Assembly (NCBI GenBank): GCA_964292295.1
Contig: CAXYVC010000025.1
Location: 1 to 25,557 of the forward strand
Source: CAXYVC01 sp964292295
GTDB lineage: Bacteria > Acidobacteriota > Holophagae > Holophagales > Holophagaceae
DNA: 25,557 nucleotides
Direction: 5' to 3'
In this document: positions 1 through 7,230 of the stretch, one piece after another
Layout: the number at the start of each line of letters is the position of its first letter
How positions within the stretch are numbered: position 1 is the stretch's first letter
Position numbers and translations under genes: made by a program
The notes under the pieces: generated by a model
What the model was told of the DNA's origin: nothing
What the model saw: only the letters and a program-made list of their open reading frames with translations
Database searches by the model: none

Positions 1-194
1 GCGGGCGCACCCGGGACCAGTCCCTGAACCTCGAGGACGCGCGGCGCAAGGCGCTGCGCGTCCTCGAAGCCGCCCTGGAGCGCCCCGTCATCCGCCAGGC
101 CACCCAGCCCACCCGCGGGAGCCAGGCGCGCCGCCTCGAGGCCAAGCGCGCCACCAGCGCCCGCAAGCAGGCCCGCCGCGGGGGATGGGACTAG
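1..194 (+). CDS. arfB: ArfB/YaeJ-type peptidyl-tRNA hydrolase, C-terminal end (partial)
   Basis: This is the last 63 codons of a gene whose start lies before the window; it ends at TAG 192-194. The frame begins at base 3. The visible tail has the pattern of the ArfB C-terminus: an R-x-R-x-Q-S-x-N-x-x-D-A segment, then T-Q-P-T-R-G-S, then R-R-L-E-A-K-R, then a basic end rich in Lys and Arg. In this family the N-terminal RF-1-like domain carries the GGQ loop that hydrolyses peptidyl-tRNA on stalled ribosomes, and the basic tail enters the empty mRNA channel. The GGQ part is outside the window, so the assignment rests on the tail alone. A peptide release factor fragment is less likely because those lack this basic tail. 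Confidence 0.8.
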   Translation, partial: GRTRDQSLNLEDARRKALRVLEAALERPVIRQATQPTRGSQARRLEAKRATSARKQARRGGWD

Positions 195-247
195 ATTCCC
201 CGGGCGTGGGGATCCGGGGCGCCCGCAGCCTCTCTCCACCGGCCGTA

Positions 248-277
248 TTGACGGGGGGCGGAGGGGCCGCGCACGCT
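248..277 (+). promoter_or_regulatory. Candidate promoter for the hybrid kinase at 310
   Basis: The 115-base gap after arfB contains TTGACG at 248-253 and, after 18 bases, CACGCT at 272-277. CACGCT resembles the YANNCT hexamers seen before other genes in this window. Start of transcription would fall near 284. This is a pattern match only. Confidence 0.4.
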
Positions 278-309
278 GAAGGGGAAGGGGCTTCCCGGGG
301 ACGGATGCG

Positions 310-2496
310 ATGAAATGCGATTTGCCCACCCTGGGGCTCGTTCTCGGGTTGACCTATCTCGCGCAGGTGCTGGCCTTCCTGGTCCAGTACACGGTGCAGC
401 GTGGCGGCAGGGGGGTGGGCTGGTGGCTGGCGGGATCGGCCAGCCTGGCCTCCGGCTACCTCCTGCTGGTGTCGGGTCTTGTGCCGGGCCTGCCGAACCT
501 GGCCTTCATCGGGAATCCGGCGGTGGTGCTCGGGCGCATCCTCATCCTCGTCGGGGTGCTCCACTTCCTGGGGCGGCGGGTGGCGTGGGCCTCCCTTCTG
601 GGCGGCTACGGAGTCTTCCTGGTCGCCTACTACCACTTCCTATTCGTCCAGGACAGCCTCGTGGCCCGGACCGTCACGGTGTCCGCGGTGGTGGCGGCCT
701 GCTCCTTCCTGACGGCGTACCAGCTCTTCGCCGAGGGGCGGCGCTGCGCGCGGGTGGCGGCCCTGCGCTTCACCGGCGCGGTCTTCCTGCTCCACGGGGC
801 CTTCCTGGTGCTGGTCTGCGTCTACACCCTGGTGGCCAGGCCCGTCTCCTCCTACCTGGAATACGCGCCCATCCAGGTCGGGCTCTTCCTCGTGCCGATC
901 GTCACCAGCAACCTCTGGACCTTCGGCCTGGTGCTCATGGCGAACCAGCGCCTCAGCCTGGAGAACCTCGAGGAGAAGGAGAAGCTCCGGCACATCTTCA
1001 ACGCGGGGCCGGATGCCGCCCGGATCCTGCGCCTGGAGGACGGCCTGCCGGTGGACGTGAACCAGGGATTCCTGGCCCTGACGGGCTGCACGCGCACAGA
1101 GGCACTGGAGCCTTCCGCGGTCGCTTTCCAGTTCTGGGAGCGGCCCGCGGAAGAGGCCGCCTTCCTGGGAGAGCTCGCGGTGGCCGGCGCCTGCGAAGGG
1201 CGCGAGCACCTGTTCCGGCGCCGGGATGGCCAGACCTTCGTGGGCCTGGTGTCGGGCCGGCGCCTCCTCATCGACCGCGCGCCGCACGCCGTCTGCGTGA
1301 TCCGCGACGTCACGGCCCGGAAGCGGGAGGAGGCGGAGCGCCTGGCCCTGGAGGCCCGCAACCGCCAGCTCGAGAAGGCCGAGAGCCTGGGGCGGATGGC
1401 CGGGGCCATCGCCCACCTGTTCAACAACCACCTGCAGTCCGTGCTGCTGAACCTGGACCTGCTGAGCCTGCTGCCGGAGGGCGGGGATCCCGCCCCCCGG
1501 CTGCGCCAGGCCCGCCATGCCGCCGAGCGCGCCGGGGAGGTGAGCCGCCTGATGCTGGCCTACCTCGGGAAGGGCGTCGGCGAGCGGGAGCCGCAGGATC
1601 TTTCGGAAGTCTGCCTCGGCTGCCTGCCGGCGCTCCGGGAGCTGCCCGGAGGAGCGGGGCTGGCGTGGGAGCTTCCCGCGCCTGGGCCGAGGGTCCTGGC
1701 CCACGCTCCGGAGCTCCAGCAGGTGCTGCAGGGCCTGGTCTGCAACGCCCTGGAGGCCATGGAGGGCCGGGAGGGCGAGGTGCGCGTGCGGCTCGGAGTC
1801 CGCTCCGCGGAGGCCCTGCCGGAGGCCCGGCGCCTTCCGGTGGACTGGACGCCCGGGGCCGCAGCCTACGCCTGCCTGGAGGTGGAGGACGGTGGCCACG
1901 GGATCGCGGCTGCGGACATGGAGCGGCTCTTCGATCCCTTCTTCAGCACCCGCTTCACCGGGCGCGGGCTGGGGCTTCCCGTGGCGCTGGGCATCGTGCA
2001 GGCCCACGGCGGCGCCATGACGGTGGAGAGCCGGCCGGGGCAGGGAAGCGTCTTCACGGTGCTGCTGCCCCTCCACGCCGAGGGCCGCAGGCCGGAGGCG
2101 GAACCCGCGAAGCCGGGGATCCGGGCGCTGGCGGGGGGCACCGTGCTGCTCGTGGACGACGATCCGGGCGTGCTGGAGGCCACCGGCGCCCTGATCGCGT
2201 GCCTGGGCTTCGAGCTCTTGACCGCCAGGGACGGGGTGGAGGCGCTGGAGGTGTATCGGGCGCACGCGGCCGCCATCCGCTGCGTGGTGACCGACCTGAC
2301 CATGCCCCGCAAGGACGGCTGGGAGCTGCTGGAAGCGCTTCGCCAGCTCCGCCCGGGGCTCCCGGTGGTCCTGGTGAGCGGCTTCGCCCGCAGCCAGGTG
2401 CAGGCCTCCCGCCACGCGGAGCATCCGCAGGCCTTCCTGGGGAAGCCCTTCACCCGCGAGCAGCTGGAGGATGCCCTGGTGCAGGCCCTGGCCTGA
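310..2496 (+). CDS. Seven-helix membrane hybrid histidine kinase (PAS-HisKA-HATPase-REC)
   Basis: This 728-residue sensor kinase sits in the inner membrane. About seven hydrophobic segments fill residues 7-215. They are followed by a short coiled linker (EEKEKLRHIF), a PAS domain (about 225-335), a HisKA dimerisation helix with the phospho-acceptor His369, an HATPase domain (about 470-598; N-box NALEAMEG, glycine-rich D-G-G-H-G-I, and G-R-G-L-G-L), and a receiver domain (about 615-728) with DDD at its start, phospho-acceptor Asp662 and the KPF lysine. The H-box reads AHLFNN, so the acidic residue that normally follows the histidine is Leu370. No response regulator, HPt protein or ligand-binding partner is encoded next to it. 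The seven-helix sensor is not a family I can name, so the signal is unknown. ATG 310 follows a GGGGAC stretch at moderate distance. Confidence 0.9.
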   Translation: MKCDLPTLGLVLGLTYLAQVLAFLVQYTVQRGGRGVGWWLAGSASLASGYLLLVSGLVPGLPNLAFIGNPAVVLGRILILVGVLHFLGRRVAWASLLGGYGVFLVAYYHFLFVQDSLVARTVTVSAVVAACSFLTAYQLFAEGRRCARVAALRFTGAVFLLHGAFLVLVCVYTLVARPVSSYLEYAPIQVGLFLVPIVTSNLWTFGLVLMANQRLSLENLEEKEKLRHIFNAGPDAARILRLEDGLPVDVNQGFLALTGCTRTEALEPSAVAFQFWERPAEEAAFLGELAVAGACEGREHLFRRRDGQTFVGLVSGRRLLIDRAPHAVCVIRDVTARKREEAERLALEARNRQLEKAESLGRMAGAIAHLFNNHLQSVLLNLDLLSLLPEGGDPAPRLRQARHAAERAGEVSRLMLAYLGKGVGEREPQDLSEVCLGCLPALRELPGGAGLAWELPAPGPRVLAHAPELQQVLQGLVCNALEAMEGREGEVRVRLGVRSAEALPEARRLPVDWTPGAAAYACLEVEDGGHGIAAADMERLFDPFFSTRFTGRGLGLPVALGIVQAHGGAMTVESRPGQGSVFTVLLPLHAEGRRPEAEPAKPGIRALAGGTVLLVDDDPGVLEATGALIACLGFELLTARDGVEALEVYRAHAAAIRCVVTDLTMPRKDGWELLEALRQLRPGLPVVLVSGFARSQVQASRHAEHPQAFLGKPFTREQLEDALVQALA

Positions 2497-2524
2497 GCCC
2501 GACCCTTCGGCCTTCAGGCCTGGG
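2486..2524. terminator. Bidirectional hairpin across two convergent stop codons
   Basis: GGCCTGA (2490-2496) pairs with TCAGGCC (2514-2520), and after one mismatch CCC pairs with GGG. The kinase TGA and the TGA of the minus-strand adenosyltransferase are both inside the stem. There is no T-tract. A shared terminator is the simplest reading. Confidence 0.5.
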
Positions 2525-3074
2525 GCGGCTCCCAGGCCGCGTCCGGGCAGCCTGCGACCGCGTTCTCCGCCCGGGCCAGGGCGAAGAGCCAGTCGCCGAG
2601 GCGGTTCAGGTAGGTGAGCACCTCCGCCTCCACGTGCTCCTGGCGGGCCAGGGCCACGGCGGCGCGCTCGGAGCGGCGGCAGACGGTGCGTGCCCAGTGG
2701 GCGTGGGCGGCGGCCGGGGCGCCGCCGGGCAGCACGAAGCTGGTGAGGGGCGGAGCCAGGGCCGTGAGGCGGTCGATGTCCGCCTCCATGGCGGGCAGGG
2801 GCCAGGTTCCGCGGGTGAGGCGCGCCTCCAGGCGGTCCTTGGCCTCCGGAGGCGTGGCCAGCAGGGCGCCCAGCACGAAGAGGTCGCCCTGGATGCGGGT
2901 GAGGAGGGGCCCTGCGGCGGCGGCCTCGGAGGCGTGCAGGCGCAGCACGCCCAGCACGCTGTTCAGCTCGTCCAGGGTGCCGTAGGCCTCCAGGCGCAGA
3001 TGGTCCTTGGGGACGCGCGCCCCCCCGAAGAGGGCCGTCTCGCCGCTGTCGCCGGTGCGGGTGTAGATCTTCAT
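2514..3074 (-). CDS. PduO-type cob(I)yrinic acid a,c-diamide adenosyltransferase
   Basis: The 186-residue cytosolic enzyme transfers the adenosyl group of ATP to cob(I)alamin to make adenosylcobalamin. The N-terminus has the family pattern YTRTGDSGET, then G-G-A-R-V-x-K, then A-Y-G-T-L-D-E-L-N. The central ATP/corrinoid motif follows as F-V-L-P-G-G ... A-R-T-V-C-R-R-S-E-R, and the C-terminus has Y-L-N-R-L-G-D-W-L-F. Length is normal for the PduO/MMAB class. The open frame continues upstream, but ATG 3074 is preceded by GGAGGAAG at a good distance and begins exactly at the family start. It lies 20 bases downstream of pyrE on the same strand and is probably co-transcribed. Likely clients are B12 mutases, in keeping with meaB in this window, although no mutase gene is visible. 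Confidence 0.93.
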   Translation of the reverse strand: MKIYTRTGDSGETALFGGARVPKDHLRLEAYGTLDELNSVLGVLRLHASEAAAAGPLLTRIQGDLFVLGALLATPPEAKDRLEARLTRGTWPLPAMEADIDRLTALAPPLTSFVLPGGAPAAAHAHWARTVCRRSERAAVALARQEHVEAEVLTYLNRLGDWLFALARAENAVAGCPDAAWEPPQA

Positions 3075-3094
3075 GGCCGCTTCCTCCGTGTGCT

Positions 3095-3733
3095 TCAGGC
3101 GCCGCCCCGGGCCCGGCTCCAGGCCGCCGCGTCGGCCTGCCAGGCGTCCAGGCTCGCGGCGTCTTCCGCGTCCAGCATGCCCTTGGCCCGGGCGCGCCCG
3201 GCCAGTTCGGGGAAGGTGGCGAGCACGTGGAAGCCCAGCCCCGCTTCGGCAAAGGCCGCCTCGGCCGCGGGGAGGCCGTAGCTGAAGAGGGCGAGGATCT
3301 CCAGCACCGTACCGCCCTCGGCCCGCAGGGCCTCGGCGCAGCGCAGGCTGGAGCCGCCGGTGCTCAGGAGGTCCTCCACCAGCACGATGCGGTGGCCGTC
3401 GGCCCGGGGGCCCTCCACCTGACGGCCCATGCCGTGCTTCTTGGGTTCGGGGCGCACGTAGGCCAGGGGCAGGCCCATGCGGTCCGCCACCAGGGTGGCC
3501 CAGGCGATGCCCGCGGTGGAGGTGCCGGCCACCAGCGTGGGGCGCAGTTCCGCCACGCGCCCCGCCAGGGCGTCCGCCACGCTGGCCCGCAGGTCGGGAA
3601 AGCCCAGGAGCTGGCGGTTGTCGCAGTAGATGGGGGCCTTGAGCCCGGAGGCCCACGTGAAGGGCTCCTTGGGGTTCAGCCGCACGGCACCGGCATCCAG
3701 CAGGGCCGCGGCGAGGTCCAGGCGCGTGGTCAT
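3095..3733 (-). CDS. pyrE: Orotate phosphoribosyltransferase
   Basis: This 212-residue enzyme joins orotate to PRPP to form orotidine 5'-phosphate in de novo pyrimidine synthesis. The PRPP-binding motif VLVEDLLSTGGS is intact. The N-terminal S-G-L-K-x-P-I-Y-C-D-N-R segment and the flexible-loop region with R-P-E-P-K-K-H-G are as expected for OPRTase. I place the start at ATG 3733 because GGAG lies just upstream and the family start fits; a longer frame up to 3808 would add 25 unconserved residues. The gene reads into the adenosyltransferase. A -10-like CAGAAT lies about 25-30 bases upstream of the start on the minus strand, so it may begin its own transcript. Confidence 0.95.
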   Translation of the reverse strand: MTTRLDLAAALLDAGAVRLNPKEPFTWASGLKAPIYCDNRQLLGFPDLRASVADALAGRVAELRPTLVAGTSTAGIAWATLVADRMGLPLAYVRPEPKKHGMGRQVEGPRADGHRIVLVEDLLSTGGSSLRCAEALRAEGGTVLEILALFSYGLPAAEAAFAEAGLGFHVLATFPELAGRARAKGMLDAEDAASLDAWQADAAAWSRARGGA

Positions 3734-3804
3734 GGGCACTCCGATCGAAGCCCCATTCTGCCTGAAAGGGCCGGGGCTGGACAGGCGCGGGGAAAAAAGC
3801 GGCC

Positions 3805-4905
3805 TCATGCCTTGGGGTGGGGGCGGCCCTCCCGCACGAGCTGCCCGCAGGCGCCCGCCACGTCCTGGCCGCGGCTGCGGCGCACGCTGACGGGGATGCC
3901 CCTGCCCGCCAGCAGGCCGCAGAGGGCCTCCACGCTGCGCTCCTCGGGGGCCTCGAAGCCGGCGCCCTCGTGGGGGTTGAAGGGGATCAGGTTCACCTTG
4001 GCGGGGAAGCGGGAGGCGAAGGCCGCCAGGCGGCGCCCCTCCTCGGGTGTGTCCGTGAGGCCCTTCAGCAGCACGAACTCCAGGGTGATGCGCTCACCCG
4101 GATCCAGGGGGAAGGCGGCGAGGGCCTCCGCCAGGGCGTCCAGGCCCCAGGCGCGGTTCACGGGCATGATCCGGCTGCGCGCCTCGTCCGTGGTGGCGTT
4201 CAGGGAGAGCGCCAGGCGCGGACGCGGGCGGAAGGAGCCGAGGCGCGCGATGCCGCTCACGAGGCCCGAGGTGCTCACGGTGATGCGCCGGGGCGGGATG
4301 GCGAGGCCCTTGGGATCGGTGAGCAGGGCGAAGGCCTCCATCAGGTGCGCGAGGTTGTGCAGGGGCTCCCCCATGCCCATGAAGACCAGGTTCACGGGCT
4401 CGGGAGGCCGGTGGCCGTGGGCGTTGAGCATGGCCACCACCTGGCCCGCGATCTCGGCCGCGCTGAGGTTCCGCACCAGGCCCATGCCTCCCGTGGCGCA
4501 GAAGGTGCAGCCCATGGCGCAGCCCACCTGGCTGGAGAGGCAGAGGGTGCGCCGGCCCTCGTAGGGCATGTGCACGCCCTCCACCAGGCGGCCGTCGGCC
4601 AGGCGGAAGGCGTGCTTGGTGCTGCCGTCGACGCTCTCCACGGATTCCGCGAGCTCCGGCCAGGCGAGATCCACCTCCGCCTCCAGGCGCGCGCGGAAGG
4701 GCTTCGACAGCTGCGTGAAGGCCTCCCAGGCGGTCCAGCGGTGCAGATACAGGCCCTCGAAGAGCTGGTCGCCCCGGAAGGCCTTCTCGCCGAGAGAGGC
4801 TGCGAGGGCACGCAGGGCGGTGCGGTCCATGCCCGCGGCGTTGGGCCGCGCGCCGAACCCGGGCTCGGGGCCGGGCAGGTCCCAGGGACGGAGGGCTGGG
4901 GCCAT
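3805..4905 (-). CDS. rlmN: Dual-specificity 23S rRNA/tRNA adenine C2-methyltransferase RlmN
   Basis: This 366-residue radical SAM enzyme methylates A2503 of 23S rRNA and A37 of some tRNAs. The iron-sulfur cluster motif is C129-AMG-C133-TF-C136. Cys122, seven residues upstream, and Cys353 in GACGQL near the C-terminus match the two catalytic cysteines of the family. G-M-G-E-P-L-H-N and T-V-S-T-S-G-L are also present. ATG 4905 overlaps the TGA of the upstream gene by one base (TGATG), which suggests translational coupling. An internal ATG at 4830 is a possible alternative start and would remove 25 poorly conserved residues. The minus strand downstream has six T residues (3798-3793) but only a weak hairpin. 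Confidence 0.96.
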   Translation of the reverse strand: MAPALRPWDLPGPEPGFGARPNAAGMDRTALRALAASLGEKAFRGDQLFEGLYLHRWTAWEAFTQLSKPFRARLEAEVDLAWPELAESVESVDGSTKHAFRLADGRLVEGVHMPYEGRRTLCLSSQVGCAMGCTFCATGGMGLVRNLSAAEIAGQVVAMLNAHGHRPPEPVNLVFMGMGEPLHNLAHLMEAFALLTDPKGLAIPPRRITVSTSGLVSGIARLGSFRPRPRLALSLNATTDEARSRIMPVNRAWGLDALAEALAAFPLDPGERITLEFVLLKGLTDTPEEGRRLAAFASRFPAKVNLIPFNPHEGAGFEAPEERSVEALCGLLAGRGIPVSVRRSRGQDVAGACGQLVREGRPHPKA

Positions 4906-5189
4906 CAGTCCAGCCGGATCTTGAAGCGGTGCAGCCAGGCGCGGTCCTCCTCGGACCACTGGGGAGAGGCCGGTGCCTCGGCCTCCGCCCTCTCCGGGCC
5001 CTCGGGGCTGGCGGAATCCTCGTCCCGCTTGTGCAGGGCCACGGTGGCCTCCACCATCAGGGCCATGTCCCAGCCCAGGGTCTGGATCTGGCCGGCCAGC
5101 TCGTGGCAGCGGGCATCCCCGGCGACGGCCTGGACGATGGCCTGGCCCAGGTGGTCGATCAGGGGCTGAAGCTCCTCGGGCAGGTCCAT
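4905..5189 (-). CDS. Small hypothetical protein, helical, coupled to rlmN
   Basis: I do not recognise this 94-residue protein. Residues 1-50 look like one or two amphipathic helices. Residues 55-75 are an acidic, Pro/Ala/Glu-rich linker, and the tail is W-S-E-E-D-R-A-W-L-H-R-F. There is no signal peptide, transmembrane segment or metal motif. GGAGG precedes the ATG at 5189 by about 5 bases and its stop overlaps the rlmN start, so it looks like a true gene translated with rlmN. A role with RlmN cannot be concluded from position alone. Confidence 0.7.
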   Translation of the reverse strand: MDLPEELQPLIDHLGQAIVQAVAGDARCHELAGQIQTLGWDMALMVEATVALHKRDEDSASPEGPERAEAEAPASPQWSEEDRAWLHRFKIRLD

Positions 5190-5205
5190 GCACGCCTCCG
5201 AGCCT

Positions 5206-6642
5206 TCAGTGTAGGGTCTCCCGCTCCCCCAGCCCGAACCAGCCGAGGATCTGCGCGCGCCACTGCGCCCTGCGGGGCTCCGCTTCCCCGGAGGGCCCCG
5301 CTTCCTGGGGGCGCCGCTCGGCCAGATCCACCAGGTGCTCCACCAGGCCGGGATTCCGCCCGAGCGCCAGTTCGAAGGCTGCCTTGGGCAGCTCCACCAC
5401 CTCGCAGGCCTCCAGGGCCACCACCGTGGCGCTGCGCGGGGCTCCGGTCAGCAGGCTGGCCTCGCCGAACCACGCGCCGGGGCCGAACTCCGCAAGGCGT
5501 TCCCAGAAGAGGCCGGTGTAGGGTTCGGTTCCCTCCACGGCCCGCACGGCGGCCAGGCGGCCCGAAAGGACCGCAAAGAGGCTGTCGCCGGCGTCCCCCT
5601 CCCGAATCACGGCCTCCTCGGGGGCTAGGCGGCGCAGGGTCAGTTGCCCTGCCAGCTCCCCGGCCCAGGGTTCGGGAAGCCCCAGCCGTGCCAGGACCGG
5701 CTGCAGCGTTGCGGCGGGCGGGGCGGCGGCGGGGGGAGGCATCGGTCCGGGGCCGGAAGGTCCCATGAGCGCGAAGCCCTCCCGGGGCAGCACGCTGCAG
5801 GCGAGGCGGGAGGCCAGGAAGGCGCCCGTGCGGCCGTGGCGGTAGCCGAGGGCCCACCAGCGCATTTCCAGCACCGCGCCGCCCTGCTCGAAGCCGTGCA
5901 CCACCACCTCGGGCCGGCGCCCGGGGGGATGGGGGATGCCCGCCAGGGCGACGGCAAGACGTGCCAGGGCCCGATGCAGCTCCGGGTGGGGGGCCACGAG
6001 CACCCGGGCGGTGCGCCGGTGGAAGCCGCTTGGGGCGTACAGGTTCGTGACCACGGCGGCGGCGATCACGCGATTGGGCAGGATGTCCGTGTCCCCGTTC
6101 TCGGTGCGCAGGTGCACGGCCCGCCAGGTGCGGGCCTGTACCTGGCCCACGAAGCTGTCCCGGCCTTGGCCGCCCCGCAGGTTGCCGCTCACTTCCACCC
6201 AGTCGCCTTCCTGGAAGCTCTTGTCCAGCTGGATGACGATGCCGGCGAAGAGGTTGCCCAGGGTCTCCTGGAGGGAGAAGCCGATGACCGCGGCCGCGAT
6301 GGCGCCGGTGCCCAGCAGGCGTTCCACGCCGACCCCCAGCACTTCCTTGAGGATGAACCAGCCCGCGGCGGCGTAGAGGCCCACCACGAGCAGGTCGCGC
6401 AGGAACCCCGGGGTGGCGGTCTTCCGGTCGCTCAGCAGCGGGTCCAGCAGCAGGTATGCGAGCGCCCGCACCGCCAGCACGGCGCCGAGGGCGTCCAGCA
6501 GGAGGAGGCTGGCCTGACGCAGGGCCGGATGGACGCCCTCCTTCAGGAAGAGCAGGCCCGCGGCGGCAAGCACCAGAGCGAAGAGGGCCCAGGCCGCTGC
6601 GCGGCGTTTCGGGGTGATGCGCTCCCTCAGGTCCCGGAACAT
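5206..6642 (-). CDS. MscS-family channel with C-terminal cyclic-nucleotide-binding domain
   Basis: This 478-residue inner-membrane protein has about three N-terminal helices (roughly 15-35, 42-65, 85-105), then a Gly/Ala-rich pore helix of MscS type (about 110-140, G-A-I-A-A-A-V-I-G-F-S-L-Q-E). The MscS beta domain follows (Q-E-G-D-W-V-E-V, and L-P-N-R-V-I). From about residue 325 there is a cNMP-binding fold whose phosphate cassette F-G-E-A-S-L-L-T-G-A-P-R-S-A-T-V keeps the Glu and Arg that bind the ribose and phosphate. Such fusions are known as bCNG channels, in which ligand rather than tension is proposed to gate the pore. Between the domains is a Pro/Ala-rich linker (M-P-P-P-A-A-A-P-P). 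No Shine-Dalgarno precedes ATG 6642; a TATCCT hexamer ends 7 bases upstream. No cyclase is encoded nearby. Confidence 0.92.
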   Translation of the reverse strand: MFRDLRERITPKRRAAAWALFALVLAAAGLLFLKEGVHPALRQASLLLLDALGAVLAVRALAYLLLDPLLSDRKTATPGFLRDLLVVGLYAAAGWFILKEVLGVGVERLLGTGAIAAAVIGFSLQETLGNLFAGIVIQLDKSFQEGDWVEVSGNLRGGQGRDSFVGQVQARTWRAVHLRTENGDTDILPNRVIAAAVVTNLYAPSGFHRRTARVLVAPHPELHRALARLAVALAGIPHPPGRRPEVVVHGFEQGGAVLEMRWWALGYRHGRTGAFLASRLACSVLPREGFALMGPSGPGPMPPPAAAPPAATLQPVLARLGLPEPWAGELAGQLTLRRLAPEEAVIREGDAGDSLFAVLSGRLAAVRAVEGTEPYTGLFWERLAEFGPGAWFGEASLLTGAPRSATVVALEACEVVELPKAAFELALGRNPGLVEHLVDLAERRPQEAGPSGEAEPRRAQWRAQILGWFGLGERETLH

Positions 6643-6649
6643 GCAGGGG

Positions 6650-6655
6650 AGGATA
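6650..6655 (-). promoter_or_regulatory. -10-like TATCCT, leaderless configuration for the MscS-cNMP gene
   Basis: On the minus strand TATCCT is followed by exactly 7 bases and then ATG 6642. The start has no Shine-Dalgarno. The gap to the upstream gene is only 21 bases, so this promoter would partly overlap the upstream coding region. Confidence 0.4.
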
Positions 6656-6663
6656 GCGCGCTC

Positions 6664-7230
6664 TCAGGCGGGCCAGGCCTTCCGGAGGGCCTCCACGGCG
6701 TGTCCCGGCTCCCCCGAGTTCCACAGGGCGCGGATCAGGGCGAGGCCGTCCAGGCGGGGGTGCCGCAGCTCCGCGGCGTTGGCGGGCGTGATGCCGCCCA
6801 GGGCCAGCAGGCGGCCCCGGAAGGGCGGCAGGGCATCCAGGCGCCGGTGCAGGCCCTCCGCGCCGAAGGCATCGCCCTTGCCGGGCACCGGGAACACGGG
6901 CGACAGAAGCAGCTGGGCCGCCCCCAGGCGTCCGGCGGCCTGGGCGGGGTCGTGCAGGGGGCGGGAGAGGCGCACCAGGTCGCTGGGCAGCTCCGGGTAG
7001 GCCTCCGGCGCGTGCAGGCCGCAGCCCGCGGCCAGGGCCACGTCCAGGCGGCCGTTCACCCACAGCTCCACGTCCGGCGCCACGGCGCGGCAGCAGCGCG
7101 CCAGCTCCAGGGGGGCGCGGGGCTCCAGGGCCTTCTCGCGGCTCATCAGGGGGTCCACGCCGGTCGGCAGCACGGCGCGCCAGCGCTCCCGGTCGAAGCC
7201 CTCCCCGGGGCTGATGGCGAGGAGGTGCAT
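6664..7230 (-). CDS. Thiamine phosphate synthase superfamily protein, TenI-like (thiazole tautomerase)
   Basis: This 188-residue TIM-barrel protein belongs to the ThiE/TenI family. Visible motifs are S-R-E-K-A-L, V-N-G-R-L-D-V-A-L, H-A-P-E, then R-P-L-H-D, S-P-V-F-P, L-A-L-G-G-I-T and a C-terminal G-L-A-L-I-R-A-L-W. In ThiE the third motif normally reads N-D-R with a metal-binding Asp; here it is N-G-R, as in TenI of Bacillus subtilis. The histidine in R-P-L-H-D aligns with the catalytic His of TenI. I therefore favour thiazole tautomerase over thiamine phosphate synthase. The ATG follows the TGA of the 5'-nucleotidase gene directly with no gap, so the two are probably co-translated. GGAG-like bases in the nucleotidase tail may serve as the binding site. 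Confidence 0.75.
   Translation of the reverse strand: MHLLAISPGEGFDRERWRAVLPTGVDPLMSREKALEPRAPLELARCCRAVAPDVELWVNGRLDVALAAGCGLHAPEAYPELPSDLVRLSRPLHDPAQAAGRLGAAQLLLSPVFPVPGKGDAFGAEGLHRRLDALPPFRGRLLALGGITPANAAELRHPRLDGLALIRALWNSGEPGHAVEALRKAWPA

Noticed and set aside
2514..3656. Longer open frame extending the adenosyltransferase upstream into pyrE
   Set aside because: The extension is an out-of-frame shadow of pyrE; the family N-terminus starts at ATG 3074, right after a GGAGGAAG site.
3784..3804. Intrinsic terminator after rlmN on the minus strand
   Set aside because: There is a run of six T, but the preceding bases give only a weak GGCC/GGCC stem, so I do not call it.
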